62,201 nucleotides of DNA. Source: an uncultured Prevotellaceae bacterium (GTDB taxonomy: Bacteria > Bacteroidota > Bacteroidia > Bacteroidales > Muribaculaceae). The DNA lies in assembly GCA_900317835.1 (NCBI GenBank), contig ONIL01000010.1:1-62201 (forward strand). Reading direction: 5' to 3'. Shown here in pieces: positions 26,578-35,372 of this stretch. The notes beneath the pieces are model-generated. The model made no database searches and was not told the DNA's origin. It saw nothing but the letters and a program-made list of their open reading frames with translations. The translations under genes and the position numbers were made by a program. Numbering within the stretch: the stretch's first letter is position 1; each line of letters begins with the position of its first letter.

Positions 26578-27435
26578 ATGAATACCGTCAATCAAACTTT
26601 CGACTGGAGCCGTTTCACGGCCGCACTGCGCAAGGAACTGGTAGAGAACAAGCGCGGCATCCTGTTCACCATCATCGGCATCTACGGCCTGCTCACGACG
26701 TTAATGATAATAGGCAATATCACTACAGGAATAATGGGAGGCGAGGCCTTTGAAGAATTTGGCGCCAATACACCAAAAATGTTCATCGGCTCAATCATGT
26801 CACTCGTCATTTGCGTTACAGCATCATTGGCGTTCAGGAACCTCACGTCCAAAACAGGCCGTACTTACCTGCTCACCTCGCCCTCATCGACACTGGAGAA
26901 GTTCCTGGTCAATGTGCTCATCTATGTGGTGGGAGCAATCGCAGCCTACTTGGCTTGCGCCCAACTGGCTGATCTCACTCGCATCGCTGTATTGTGGGGA
27001 TTCAGGAGTGACACGTTCTATGTTCCCGGACCCATCAATTTCCTGGATTGCGTTGGAGCTATGAGATATAATTTTGAAAACGTCTCTGAACTTTCTAACT
27101 TCTCTCACGGCATTGTCATTGCCATGTGGATCAGCGTTATTGCAAGTGCTGGTGTATACCTGCTGGGCAGCGTGCTGTGGCCGCGTCTGTCATTGCTCAA
27201 GACCTTTGCCGCCTTTTATGCCCTCGAGTTCTGCTTTTTCATCATTGCCGCCCCCCTGTTCTATTTCTTCGGCGATATGGAAACCCTTGGTCATTGGTTC
27301 TTTAATTTTGTAATGGACGGCAATTTCTCCATCACGCTGGTTGCTATTAACGTTGTTTATGCCCTCGTTGCATGGTGTCTGGCATGGTATATCTTCAAGC
27401 ATAAAGATGTCGTTTCACTCAAGTGGTGGAAGTGA
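26578..27435 (+). CDS. ABC transporter membrane protein
   Basis: A 285-aa integral membrane protein with about six hydrophobic segments (the first around GILFTIIGIYGLLTTLMIIG, the last near ITLVAINVVYALVAWCLAWY). It lacks strong sequence signatures but its position right after the ATPase and before the GntR gene identifies it as the permease. The N-terminus (FDWSRFTAALRKELVENKRG) is amphipathic and cytosolic, typical of ABC-2 permeases in Bacteroidetes. Confidence 0.85.
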   Translation: MNTVNQTFDWSRFTAALRKELVENKRGILFTIIGIYGLLTTLMIIGNITTGIMGGEAFEEFGANTPKMFIGSIMSLVICVTASLAFRNLTSKTGRTYLLTSPSSTLEKFLVNVLIYVVGAIAAYLACAQLADLTRIAVLWGFRSDTFYVPGPINFLDCVGAMRYNFENVSELSNFSHGIVIAMWISVIASAGVYLLGSVLWPRLSLLKTFAAFYALEFCFFIIAAPLFYFFGDMETLGHWFFNFVMDGNFSITLVAINVVYALVAWCLAWYIFKHKDVVSLKWWK

Positions 27436-27440
27436 TATTT

Positions 27441-27468
27441 GATTAGAGATTAGAGATTAGGGATTATT
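27441..27468 (+). repeat. Heptamer tandem repeat (GATTAGA)
   Basis: Two GATTAGA units, then GATTAGG and GATTATT, head to tail, in the 69-bp gap between the permease and GntR genes. Probably simple repeat slippage. Confidence 0.6.
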
Positions 27469-27504
27469 GAAATTAGTGAGATTTCTATTAATCGACATTA
27501 TATT

Positions 27505-27867
27505 ATGAACTTCAAGGATAATAAAGCGATCTATCTGCAGATTGCAGACCGCATCGGGGACCAAATACTCTCAGGAGCGCTGACACCCGAAGGAAAAGTG
27601 CCGAGCGTGCGAGAACTCGCCGCCGAGATTGAGGTCAACGCCAACACTGTGGCCCGCACCTACGACTACCTGCAGCAAAATGGCGTGATCTACACGAAAC
27701 GTGGACTGGGTTTCTTCGTCAGTCCCGAAGCCAAAGAAACCATCATTCGCCAGCGCCGTGACCTACTCATGCAGGGCGAGATGGACTACTTCCTCGGCCA
27801 GCTCAAGGCCGTGGGCATCACCCCCGCCGAGCTGACTCAACTATACAACAATTATCTGAATAATTAA
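27505..27867 (+). CDS. GntR-family regulator, YtrA type
   Basis: A 120-aa transcription factor. An N-terminal winged helix-turn-helix (IYLQIADRIGDQILSGAL, VPSVRELAAEIEVNANTVAR, YDYLQQNGVIYTKRGLGFFV) is followed by a short helical dimerisation tail, the layout of YtrA-type repressors that have no ligand domain. It sits in the same operon as the ABC genes, whose promoter carries the palindrome at 25667-25690, so autorepression is likely. What releases it is not visible. Confidence 0.92.
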   Translation: MNFKDNKAIYLQIADRIGDQILSGALTPEGKVPSVRELAAEIEVNANTVARTYDYLQQNGVIYTKRGLGFFVSPEAKETIIRQRRDLLMQGEMDYFLGQLKAVGITPAELTQLYNNYLNN

Positions 27868-27876
27868 TCATCCGTA

Positions 27877-27962
27877 CTACGAATTTCGCGAATTTTTCAC
27901 AAGGCATTTATTGAGGATTCATGAAATGGCTAAGCCAAGCTAAAAGTTCGTGAAATTCGTAG
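27877..27962. repeat. Imperfect inverted repeat, MITE-like or hairpin element
   Basis: The left arm at 27877-27897 (CTACGAATTTCGCGAATTTTT) and the right arm at 27942-27962 match at 19 of 21 positions when inverted. The element fills the gap between the GntR gene and the next membrane protein gene. Similar arm sequence recurs around 49446-49632. Confidence 0.65.
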
Positions 27963-27979
27963 TTTCTAAAACTTATCGC

Positions 27980-28378
27980 ATGATGGAGTCCGAGCTGAAA
28001 AATAAAACGCTGATCATGGCGCTCAAGACCGTTGGCGCAATCCTAGTAACTATCGCTGTCACCGCCATCGCGATGCATCTCACCGGCATCATGGCCCAGG
28101 CACCATTCATCGACAACCTGTGGTGGGCCAAGGGCGGCGCCATTGCTGGACTGGTCATGTGGGAAACAGGAACTATCACAAGAAAGATGGAACAGCAGAA
28201 GGTGTCCCGCCGCAACGGCATCATCGGCATCGCGCTGATGGTGCTGGCAGTCCTCACCGCAGCAGCCTTTTTCATTATCGGCGTCGGCAAGTGGATATTC
28301 TATCTCTCCTTTGCGCTGTTTTTTGTTGGCTCCATCATCACTACTGGGAACGAAGATGAGCCCTCAGTCACCCAGTAA
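27980..28378 (+). CDS. Small membrane protein of the ABC operon
   Basis: A 132-aa protein if started at ATG 27980; an earlier start would lie inside the inverted repeat. Four hydrophobic segments: ALKTVGAILVTIAVTAIAMH, NLWWAKGGAIAGLVMW, IGIALMVLAVLTAAAFFIIG and WIFYLSFALFFVGSIIT. The N-terminal MMESELKNKTL is charged and cytosolic. No family recognised. It lies on the same strand after the GntR gene and may be a further subunit. Confidence 0.65.
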   Translation: MMESELKNKTLIMALKTVGAILVTIAVTAIAMHLTGIMAQAPFIDNLWWAKGGAIAGLVMWETGTITRKMEQQKVSRRNGIIGIALMVLAVLTAAAFFIIGVGKWIFYLSFALFFVGSIITTGNEDEPSVTQ

Positions 28379-28411
28379 TAAAACTTCAATCACTTAAACA
28401 TCACCCACATC

Positions 28412-29035
28412 ATGAAACGTTTATCCATCACCTCTCTATTGAGTATAGCAGCGCTGATCCTGGCCGCATTAGCCATCGTCTCCTGTACCCCAGGGTCCGG
28501 CAATAACACGCCCGGCAAGAAAGAATTGACGACCACCATACAGGTGGAAGCATCTGATGACCTGATTGCCGCCAGCGACATTGAAATCACTTACAAGGGC
28601 AAGGGTGGCATTGACGTCACCGACACCATCACCTCGACTCGCTGGCTAAAAAAGATTGTCAACGACTCGTTCCCGACCGAAATTGGCGTAGTCAATTACC
28701 GCATGCTCATCAAGCCTGACGCCAAATTTGACAAGGACAGATGTCAACTGAGTTTGGAACTCAAATGCAAGTGCATATCAACGTCTTTTTTAAAGATGCC
28801 AATTTTTGATTGGTCAGAGAAACCAATTGACATTGATGACATCGCTAGCAGCAAGGTTGCAGCCTATCTGGAATTGCAAGAATTCACTCCAGTCCTCTTC
28901 AATAATTCTTGGCGAGGTTTTCACTCCCTGGTCCAAAAGGTGAGCATCAACAATGGCAAGTTTGAAGTGAATGACGCCATCATCAACGCCGAAGAGCCAA
29001 ACAAACAAGAACCCTCTAAAGAAACAGAACGATGA
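28412..29035 (+). CDS. Lipoprotein of unknown function (pair member 1)
   Basis: A 207-aa predicted lipoprotein: hydrophobic signal followed by lipobox LAIVSC (Cys about residue 25) and a Gly/Asn/Pro linker. The mature part contains ASDDLIAASDIEITYKGKGG and DTITSTRWLKKI, a pattern repeated in the next gene (CSRDLLDLCDIVVTYKGDDG and DTIKAAPTDS). The two genes overlap by four bases (ATGA). No known domain is recognised. The C-terminus is charged and probably disordered (EEPNKQEPSKETER). Confidence 0.75.
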   Translation: MKRLSITSLLSIAALILAALAIVSCTPGSGNNTPGKKELTTTIQVEASDDLIAASDIEITYKGKGGIDVTDTITSTRWLKKIVNDSFPTEIGVVNYRMLIKPDAKFDKDRCQLSLELKCKCISTSFLKMPIFDWSEKPIDIDDIASSKVAAYLELQEFTPVLFNNSWRGFHSLVQKVSINNGKFEVNDAIINAEEPNKQEPSKETER

Positions 29036-29694
29036 AAAAGCTATTATCTAACTTCACTATCATGATGCTTGTTGCAGCAATGGCATTGACTTCTTGTGAC
29101 CAGCAGCAAGCCGAGACCGAAAATGAGGTGCCACTAAAGGTCACCTACGTCATGGAATGTTCAAGGGACTTGTTAGACCTGTGTGATATCGTTGTCACCT
29201 ATAAAGGTGACGATGGAGCCAACGCAGTTGATACCATCAAAGCAGCGCCCACCGACTCTACAGAGACAAAGACGTGGACCAAGACGATTGGGACCCACAT
29301 GATACCGGTGAAAATCGGTTTGGATTACACCTTTGTACAGAAAACCGACACGCTGCCCGGCAAGGAGAAGATTGTAAGACTCATCGCCAGGGGGTCAATC
29401 ATTGCTGAAAAGATCGGCACAAGGCAAGGTATTGCCCACATGAGTGAAAAAACCATCAACAGCAAGACGAATTTCTTTGATGATTTCTTCATCATGGATG
29501 AAAACATCATCAATACCCCCAGCAACCTGGCCACCATCATCGACGTCTATAACGACCGACAGGCCTACAAGCGTGGGACAACCAACAGCAACACATGCTT
29601 TGTCGTGAAGATGCGTCCTAATGGCAACGGTAGCATGAGCGTCAAGAAGGCCTGCTGGAACGATGACGCCATCGTTGACGAAGGTAAGAAATAA
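29032..29694 (+). CDS. Lipoprotein of unknown function (pair member 2)
   Basis: A 220-aa predicted lipoprotein with lipobox ALTSC (Cys about residue 22), paralogous to the upstream gene at the D-L-x-x-x-x-D-I-x-x-TYKG motif. It is translationally coupled to it. The middle (HMIPVKIGLDYTFVQK) and the C-terminal beta segment (NTCFVVKMRPNGNGSMSVKK) differ more. Together they look like a diverged duplicate pair of surface or periplasmic lipoproteins. Confidence 0.75.
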   Translation: MKKLLSNFTIMMLVAAMALTSCDQQQAETENEVPLKVTYVMECSRDLLDLCDIVVTYKGDDGANAVDTIKAAPTDSTETKTWTKTIGTHMIPVKIGLDYTFVQKTDTLPGKEKIVRLIARGSIIAEKIGTRQGIAHMSEKTINSKTNFFDDFFIMDENIINTPSNLATIIDVYNDRQAYKRGTTNSNTCFVVKMRPNGNGSMSVKKACWNDDAIVDEGKK

Positions 29695-29746
29695 GCCCTA
29701 GTTTTCCCCGAAATATAATTACAATCACTTAATAATTGCACATATT

Positions 29747-31147
29747 ATGAAACGTTTATCCATCACCTTGCTACTGATTATCACCATGATGTCCAGTGCC
29801 ATGGCACAAAACCCCGACTTTAATGGTGCCTGGAAAGGCGCGCTTGAAGCCGGCCCCATGTCTCTGTCGATTGTATTCCATATCGAGCAGACCAACGATA
29901 GCGTCACCTTCACTTGGGATTCCCCCGACCAAAAAGCCTTTGATCTTCCTGCGACTGCTACTATCAGGGGAAATGAGTTGAATGTGGATATCACCGACTC
30001 ATATGCCTCATATAAGGGTAAGCTAGAGAACGATACACTTGTCGGCACATTCACCCAATTTGGAACAGATTATCCTATGAGAATGACTCGAAACACCGGC
30101 AATGACCGCCCCCAAGAGGCAGCAATCGAGGCCGACCAAAATAAACCCTATCACAGCGAGAATGTCACCTTTACTAACGGTGACATGACTCTGGCAGGCA
30201 CGTTGACTGTGCCCAATACCGGTAGCCGCTTCCCAGCGGTAGTTTTCGTCCATGGTACGGGGTTGCTCGACCGCGACGAGAACATTTCTGGCCACAAGCC
30301 CTTCCTGCTGATGGCCGACGCGCTGAGCCGCAATGGTTTTGTCGTCCTGCGATATGACAAGCGCGGCGCCGGAGAGAGCCATACTAACGGCCCCATCAAT
30401 GTGGAAACAGCACTGATGGCTGACGACGCCATGGCTGCAGTGCGCTATCTGGCAGCCCGTCCCGAGGTTGATGCATCCAAAGTGGGCATTCTGGGACATA
30501 GCGAGGGCGGCATAATTGCCTTCATGAACGCTGCCAACTATCCCGACGAGATTGCTTATATCGTGTCGATGGCTGGTGTGGGTGTCAGCGGATTGGAGTT
30601 GTCCAAGAATCAGTCGCGCATGATCAGCTACACAATGGGTGTCGAGCCTGACGAGGAGGAACAAAGCCTCAATGACCAGTTACTGGACATCATTGCCACC
30701 GAAACCGATTCCCTCACTATGCGCCAACAACTGCAAGAACGGATTGTTAACAATCCGGCCCAGCAAGTGGCAATCGAAAAACTCAAGGCTATCGACCCTA
30801 CAATCACGGCAGAAGAAATCAACGAGCTTACCATCGACAGAATCATGTCACCAGCCACTCGCGGTCTAGTGAAATATGACCCAACGAAGTACCTCAGCAA
30901 TATCAAGTGCCCCACACTCGCCATCAACGGCACACTTGACTGTCAGGTGGCCTGTGACGACAATCTAGCCGCTATAGCCCATCTGGTGCCTCATGCCACA
31001 GTCAGGAAATATGAGGGGTTGAACCATCTTTTCCAGACCTGCGACGATTGGGTGGGCAGTTCCAGCTATGCACTCATCCACGAAACGATGAATCCCCAGG
31101 TCATCAACGACATCGTCGCCTGGCTGCAACAGGTCGTGAACCAGTAA
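29747..31147 (+). CDS. Secreted alpha/beta hydrolase
   Basis: A 466-aa exported hydrolase. Signal peptide (to about residue 20), then a beta-rich N-terminal domain of about 110 residues (FNGAWKGALEAGPMSLSIVF), then an alpha/beta-hydrolase core: oxyanion region FVHGTGLLDRD, nucleophile Ser in GHSEGG, acidic residue in NGTLDCQV and His in GLNHLFQ. The architecture matches a Bacteroidetes family related to YfhR/Aes-type esterases and dipeptidyl-peptidase folds. Substrate unknown. Confidence 0.88.
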   Translation: MKRLSITLLLIITMMSSAMAQNPDFNGAWKGALEAGPMSLSIVFHIEQTNDSVTFTWDSPDQKAFDLPATATIRGNELNVDITDSYASYKGKLENDTLVGTFTQFGTDYPMRMTRNTGNDRPQEAAIEADQNKPYHSENVTFTNGDMTLAGTLTVPNTGSRFPAVVFVHGTGLLDRDENISGHKPFLLMADALSRNGFVVLRYDKRGAGESHTNGPINVETALMADDAMAAVRYLAARPEVDASKVGILGHSEGGIIAFMNAANYPDEIAYIVSMAGVGVSGLELSKNQSRMISYTMGVEPDEEEQSLNDQLLDIIATETDSLTMRQQLQERIVNNPAQQVAIEKLKAIDPTITAEEINELTIDRIMSPATRGLVKYDPTKYLSNIKCPTLAINGTLDCQVACDDNLAAIAHLVPHATVRKYEGLNHLFQTCDDWVGSSSYALIHETMNPQVINDIVAWLQQVVNQ

Positions 31148-31215
31148 AGCCGTTTCTCCATGTAATACTTCCCATGTTGATGAAAAAATGGCTATATTTT
31201 GAAAAAATGCATTAA

Positions 31216-31245
31216 TTTTGTAGTTTTCTATTCAATTAGTGCGTC
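31216..31245 (+). promoter_or_regulatory. Putative alternative-sigma promoter upstream of the M16 gene
   Basis: TTTTGTAGTTTT beginning at 31216 and GCGTC at 31241-31245. An equal motif pair with the same spacing (23 bases from TTG to GCGTC) lies at 35291-35318. TAATTTTG (31213-31220), which resembles a housekeeping -7 box, overlaps the upstream half. ECF recognition is inference. Confidence 0.5.
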
Positions 31246-31343
31246 AAATAGACAAAACGATAAAAGAAGTGTTACTTGGCCACAAGCAATGATAAGATAA
31301 CTAAACGATTATTATTCTATATAAAGTACTAAAAACAACTATT

Positions 31344-34175
31344 ATGACAATGAAAAAATTATTTGCTGTATTGATGTTGATGCTGATGGTATTCAGCACC
31401 AACGTGGCAATGGCCCAGGAGATGCCGCCCATCCCTGTGGACGATGCCGTTCGTATCGGTAAGTTGGATTGCGGACTGACCTATTACATCCGCCACAACG
31501 ACTATCCCGAGAACCGCGTCAACTTCTACATCGCACAGCGCGTGGGCTCCATCCAGGAGGAGGAGAGCCAGCGTGGTCTCGCTCACTTCCTGGAGCACAT
31601 GGCCTTCAACGGCAGTGAGCACTTCAACGGCGAGGGTAAGGGAATCATCGACTACACCCGCTCACTGGGTGTGAACTTCGGTGGCGACCTGAACGCCTAC
31701 ACCAGCATCGCCGAGACCGTCTATAACATCAACGACGTGCCCAGCACCCGCCAGAGCGCCATCGACTCCTGCCTGCTCATCCTCAAGGACTGGAGCACCG
31801 GCCTGTTGCTCACCGACGAGGAGATTGACAAGGAGCGCGGCGTCATCCACGAGGAGTGGCGACTGGGACAGAGCGCGCAGATGCGCATGCTCGAGCGCCA
31901 GTTGGAGACCCTGTTCCCTGACTCCAAGTTCGGCAAGCGTCTGCCCATCGGCTTGATGAGCGTTGTGGACAACTTCCCCTACAACGAGCTGCGCGACTAC
32001 TACCACAAGTGGTACCGTCCCGACAACCAGGCCCTGGTTATCGTGGGTGATGTGGATGTTGACCACATCGAGGCCCAAATCAAGGAGATGTACAAGGGAT
32101 ATGTGCTTGATCCCAATGCAGCCCAGGTGGTGCGCGAGCCCGTGCCCGACAACGACACCCCCATTATCGTCGTTGACAAGGACAAGGAGCAGCAGTACAG
32201 CGAGGTGAGCGTGATGTTCAAGCATGAGACCGAGACCCCCGAGGAGAAAGCCAACATGGATTACCTCCTCATCGATTACATCAAGGACATCATCACCGAC
32301 ATGCTCAACACGCGACTCAGGGACCAGGCTCAAGAGCCCGATTGCCCCTTTGACAACGCTTATTGCTATGATTCCCAATACATCCTGGCCAACACCATGG
32401 ATGCCCTCACCATGGACATCATGCCCAAGGAAGGACAGACCGAGGCCGCTACTAAAGCTGCGATTATCGAGGCCCTGCGTGCCGCCAAGTATGGTTTCAC
32501 CGCTACCGAGTACAACCGCGCACGCGACGAGTACATGAGCCGTTTGGAGAAGATGTACAACCAGCGTGACAAAGTGTCCAACGAGAACTACGGACGCCAG
32601 TACTGCAGCAACTTCCTCGACGGTGAGCCCATTCCCTCCATCGAGATGCTCTACCAAATCATGGGCATGCTTGCTCCCAACATCACTGTTGACATCATCA
32701 ACCAAGTGCTCCCCGAGCTCATTAGCGCCGATGGCAAGAATCTGGTAATCGCCAACTTCAACCAGGAGAAGGACGGCGCCGTTTATCCCACTGTTGAGGG
32801 TCTGCAGGCTGCTTACAACGCTGCCGCAAGCGCCAATATCGAGGCCTACGTTGACAACGTGAAGAACGAGCCCCTGATGACCAAAATGCCCAAGAAGGGT
32901 AAAATCAAAAAGGAGAGCACCAACGAGACCTTCGGCTACAAGGAACTGGAGCTGAGCAACGGTGCCCGCGTCATCCTCAAGAAGACCGACTACAAGCAGG
33001 ACGAGATCACCATGAGTGCCTTCCAGCGCGGCGGCCAGTCACTCTACGGCGAGAAGGATTGGGCTAACATGCAGATGCTTGCCATGCTCAACAGCTTCAC
33101 GGGCGTTGGTAATTTCTCCAACTCGGAATTGGACAAGGCCCTTGCAGGCAAGCAGGTCAGCGTCAATCTGAACATTAGCGAATTCACCGACAACCTGAGC
33201 GGCAACAGCACCGTTAAGGATCTGGAGACCCTGTTCCAGCTCATCTACCTCAAGTTCACCGCACTGAACAAGGATGAGAAGAAGTTCAACCAGTCCATGA
33301 GCTTGATGGAAACTCAGCTCAAGAACAAGGACCTCATGCCCGAGACTGCATTTTCCGACACCATGCAGTATGTGATGTTCGACCGCAACTGGCGTTTCCA
33401 GCCCTTCAATGTAGAGCATCTCAAGCAGGTTAATCTGGACCGCATCATGGAAATTGCCAAGGAGCGCACCGCCAATGCCGCCAACTACACCTTCACCTTC
33501 GTGGGCAACTTTGACGAGGCTGTCATCCGCCCGCTCATCGAGCAGTACATTGCCAGCCTGCCTGCCAAGAAGGGTGTGAAGTCCAATTGGGTTAACGAAA
33601 CTAACATGCCTGCAGGACAAGTAATCAACCACTTCACCAAGAAGATGGAGTCGCCCAAGGAATTCGAAGTCGTTATTTGGCACAACAACGGGATGCCCTA
33701 TAGCCTGGAGAATGAAATCAAGGCTGAAATCCTCGGTGAGGTCCTCAGCCGCGTCTATCTGCAGAAGATCCGCGAAGATGCCGGTGCTGCCTACTCTACC
33801 CAGGCTATGGGTCAAGTTGGCATGAGGGGAGGTAAACCCATGAATCTGGTACTCGCCATTTGCCCCGTTAATCCCGAATTTGAGGAGACCGCCCTCAAGA
33901 TCATGAACGAGGAAATGGTTACCGCCTGCTCCACGATCGATCCCACTGCACTGAAGGAGGCCCAGGAGCAAATGCTCAAGGATCATGCTACCAACCTCAA
34001 GGAGAACTGGTACTGGCGTAGCGCCATCCAGGAATACCTCATCAATGGTATTGACGGCCACACAGGCTATGAGGAGATTGTCAAGGCCCAGACGCCTGAG
34101 TCAATTGCCGCTTTTGCCCGTGAGCTCAATAAGGCCGGCAACAGGATTGAGATTGTAATGGCCCCCGAGAAGTAA
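31344..34175 (+). CDS. M16 family zinc protease
   Basis: A 943-aa exported pitrilysin-type metalloprotease with two tandem M16 repeats. Signal peptide to about residue 25. The inverted zinc motif HFLEH is at residues 81-85 with the third ligand Glu171 in ERGVIHEE (assigned by analogy with pitrilysin). The second repeat (from about residue 530) lacks the zinc motif, as is normal. A start at ATG 31350 (MKKLFAV) is equally possible. The leader carries the alternative-promoter motif, and a hairpin terminator follows. Confidence 0.94.
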   Translation: MTMKKLFAVLMLMLMVFSTNVAMAQEMPPIPVDDAVRIGKLDCGLTYYIRHNDYPENRVNFYIAQRVGSIQEEESQRGLAHFLEHMAFNGSEHFNGEGKGIIDYTRSLGVNFGGDLNAYTSIAETVYNINDVPSTRQSAIDSCLLILKDWSTGLLLTDEEIDKERGVIHEEWRLGQSAQMRMLERQLETLFPDSKFGKRLPIGLMSVVDNFPYNELRDYYHKWYRPDNQALVIVGDVDVDHIEAQIKEMYKGYVLDPNAAQVVREPVPDNDTPIIVVDKDKEQQYSEVSVMFKHETETPEEKANMDYLLIDYIKDIITDMLNTRLRDQAQEPDCPFDNAYCYDSQYILANTMDALTMDIMPKEGQTEAATKAAIIEALRAAKYGFTATEYNRARDEYMSRLEKMYNQRDKVSNENYGRQYCSNFLDGEPIPSIEMLYQIMGMLAPNITVDIINQVLPELISADGKNLVIANFNQEKDGAVYPTVEGLQAAYNAAASANIEAYVDNVKNEPLMTKMPKKGKIKKESTNETFGYKELELSNGARVILKKTDYKQDEITMSAFQRGGQSLYGEKDWANMQMLAMLNSFTGVGNFSNSELDKALAGKQVSVNLNISEFTDNLSGNSTVKDLETLFQLIYLKFTALNKDEKKFNQSMSLMETQLKNKDLMPETAFSDTMQYVMFDRNWRFQPFNVEHLKQVNLDRIMEIAKERTANAANYTFTFVGNFDEAVIRPLIEQYIASLPAKKGVKSNWVNETNMPAGQVINHFTKKMESPKEFEVVIWHNNGMPYSLENEIKAEILGEVLSRVYLQKIREDAGAAYSTQAMGQVGMRGGKPMNLVLAICPVNPEFEETALKIMNEEMVTACSTIDPTALKEAQEQMLKDHATNLKENWYWRSAIQEYLINGIDGHTGYEEIVKAQTPESIAAFARELNKAGNRIEIVMAPEK

Positions 34176-34199
34176 TCATTAAACCCGAGTGTTTATGAC

Positions 34200-34244
34200 A
34201 ATAATGAGCCAGGAACTTTTGACGAGAATCCTGGCTCATTATTG
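34200..34244 (+). terminator. Hairpin after the M16 protease gene
   Basis: AATAATGAGCCAGGA pairs with TCCTGGCTCATTATT across a loop of about 13 bases. No clear T tract. Confidence 0.7.
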
Positions 34245-34299
34245 CTTAAACAAGCGCTAACCTATTTTACTCATATCCCCAACTCAAAAAACTGTCATT

Positions 34300-35172
34300 A
34301 TGAAACCGATATCACAACACAGAATCCTTTTAGCATTTGGCCTGTTGATCATTGCAGGCTCATTGGTTTTCACTAGCTCATGCGGCCCGAAAAAGCACAA
34401 AATCGATAACACCACGGTGCTGCCCTTTAAGGACAAGGCTGAACTCGACAGTTTACTTGACATGCCCATCTTGCCTGAGTACACCATCGAGGAGTATTAT
34501 ACCAAGACCGATTTCATAAACGGTGACGAACGGTTCGTGGTATGCTGCAAGTTCCTGGAGGAAGTCACCCCAGACGAGATTAAAAAAATCGTGGCTAAGG
34601 TCGATAGTTTCTATTACAGCCGATGGCATACATTCGATCTGGGCATGGAAAACAACATGAGGCTCTTCTTTAACCTCGACACCACTTTGACCGCCGACAA
34701 GAAAAGGCCCGATATCCTGGGCGACCGCATCCACGTGGAGATTGAAATGATGTGCAGGGAGCAAGACTCATGGAAAGGATTTGAGGTCGTGTTCAGGAAC
34801 GATCGATCGGACAACAGCGTCGTCAATCGCGACACACTCTCCAAACTGCTGGGCGTGGCATTTCCTCCGCTGACCGAAACGGAACGAAGCGACGAGAGCA
34901 TATATTTTGAATTTGACACCATACCTACTGAGGAGTTCTACCAAGCCCTTGAGAAGGCTCCGAATTGGACTGTTTCCCACCATGGTGAACACACTTTCTA
35001 TGATTATGACTACGATGATGGGAAATATTGGATTACAGCCTACCTCATCAAGGGCGAACCAGACTTTACCTTCTCCCGATATAAATCAATAGAATCGGGC
35101 ACCAACGTCATTGACCTAGTAAAGCGTGGTGTGTCGTCATACCGCGATAAGAAGCCCGAGAGTGAGAAATGA
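34300..35172 (+). CDS. Lipoprotein of unknown function
   Basis: A 290-aa predicted lipoprotein with a hydrophobic signal and lipobox FTSSC (Cys about residue 28). The mature part is acidic, rich in Asp, Tyr and Phe, with alternating beta segments (ERFVVCCKFLEEVTPDEIKK; MRLFFNLDTTLTADKKRPD; GKYWITAYLIKG). No family recognised. Flanked by hairpin terminators on both sides, so it appears to be a single-gene unit. Confidence 0.75.
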   Translation: MKPISQHRILLAFGLLIIAGSLVFTSSCGPKKHKIDNTTVLPFKDKAELDSLLDMPILPEYTIEEYYTKTDFINGDERFVVCCKFLEEVTPDEIKKIVAKVDSFYYSRWHTFDLGMENNMRLFFNLDTTLTADKKRPDILGDRIHVEIEMMCREQDSWKGFEVVFRNDRSDNSVVNRDTLSKLLGVAFPPLTETERSDESIYFEFDTIPTEEFYQALEKAPNWTVSHHGEHTFYDYDYDDGKYWITAYLIKGEPDFTFSRYKSIESGTNVIDLVKRGVSSYRDKKPESEK

Positions 35173-35223
35173 AATGCCCGATGCAATAGGTTTAAAGCTA
35201 AGGCTTATCTACACTAAAAACAG

Positions 35224-35261
35224 GAACTGGAGGCCAACAAATCTCCTCTGGTTCTTTTTTT
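35224..35261 (+). terminator. Rho-independent terminator
   Basis: GAACTGGAGG (35224-35233) pairs with CCTCTGGTTC (35245-35254) using two G-T pairs, followed by a run of T. Confidence 0.75.
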
Positions 35262-35290
35262 CGGTAATTTGATAAAAAAAACATCAATCT

Positions 35291-35318
35291 TTGTAGTTTT
35301 TGACCCCACTGCTGCGTC
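35291..35318 (+). promoter_or_regulatory. Putative alternative-sigma promoter upstream of the NatAB operon
   Basis: TTGTAGTTTTT (from 35291) and GCGTC (35314-35318), 23 bases apart as at 31218-31245. A housekeeping-like -7 box TATCTTTG follows at 35335-35342, so the operon may have two promoters. Confidence 0.5.
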
Positions 35319-35334
35319 TAAAAGATAAAAATAC

Positions 35335-35342
35335 TATCTTTG
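35335..35342 (+). promoter_or_regulatory. -7 box for the NatAB-type operon
   Basis: TATCTTTG, 30 nt upstream of ATG 35373. Confidence 0.55.
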
Positions 35343-35372
35343 TAAAAAAAAGGATTAAAACAAAATACTCAC

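Noticed and set aside
27441-27468. GATTAGA heptamers as a telomere-like or regulatory array
   Set aside because: Only about four imperfect units are present, in an intergenic gap; simple slippage is sufficient.
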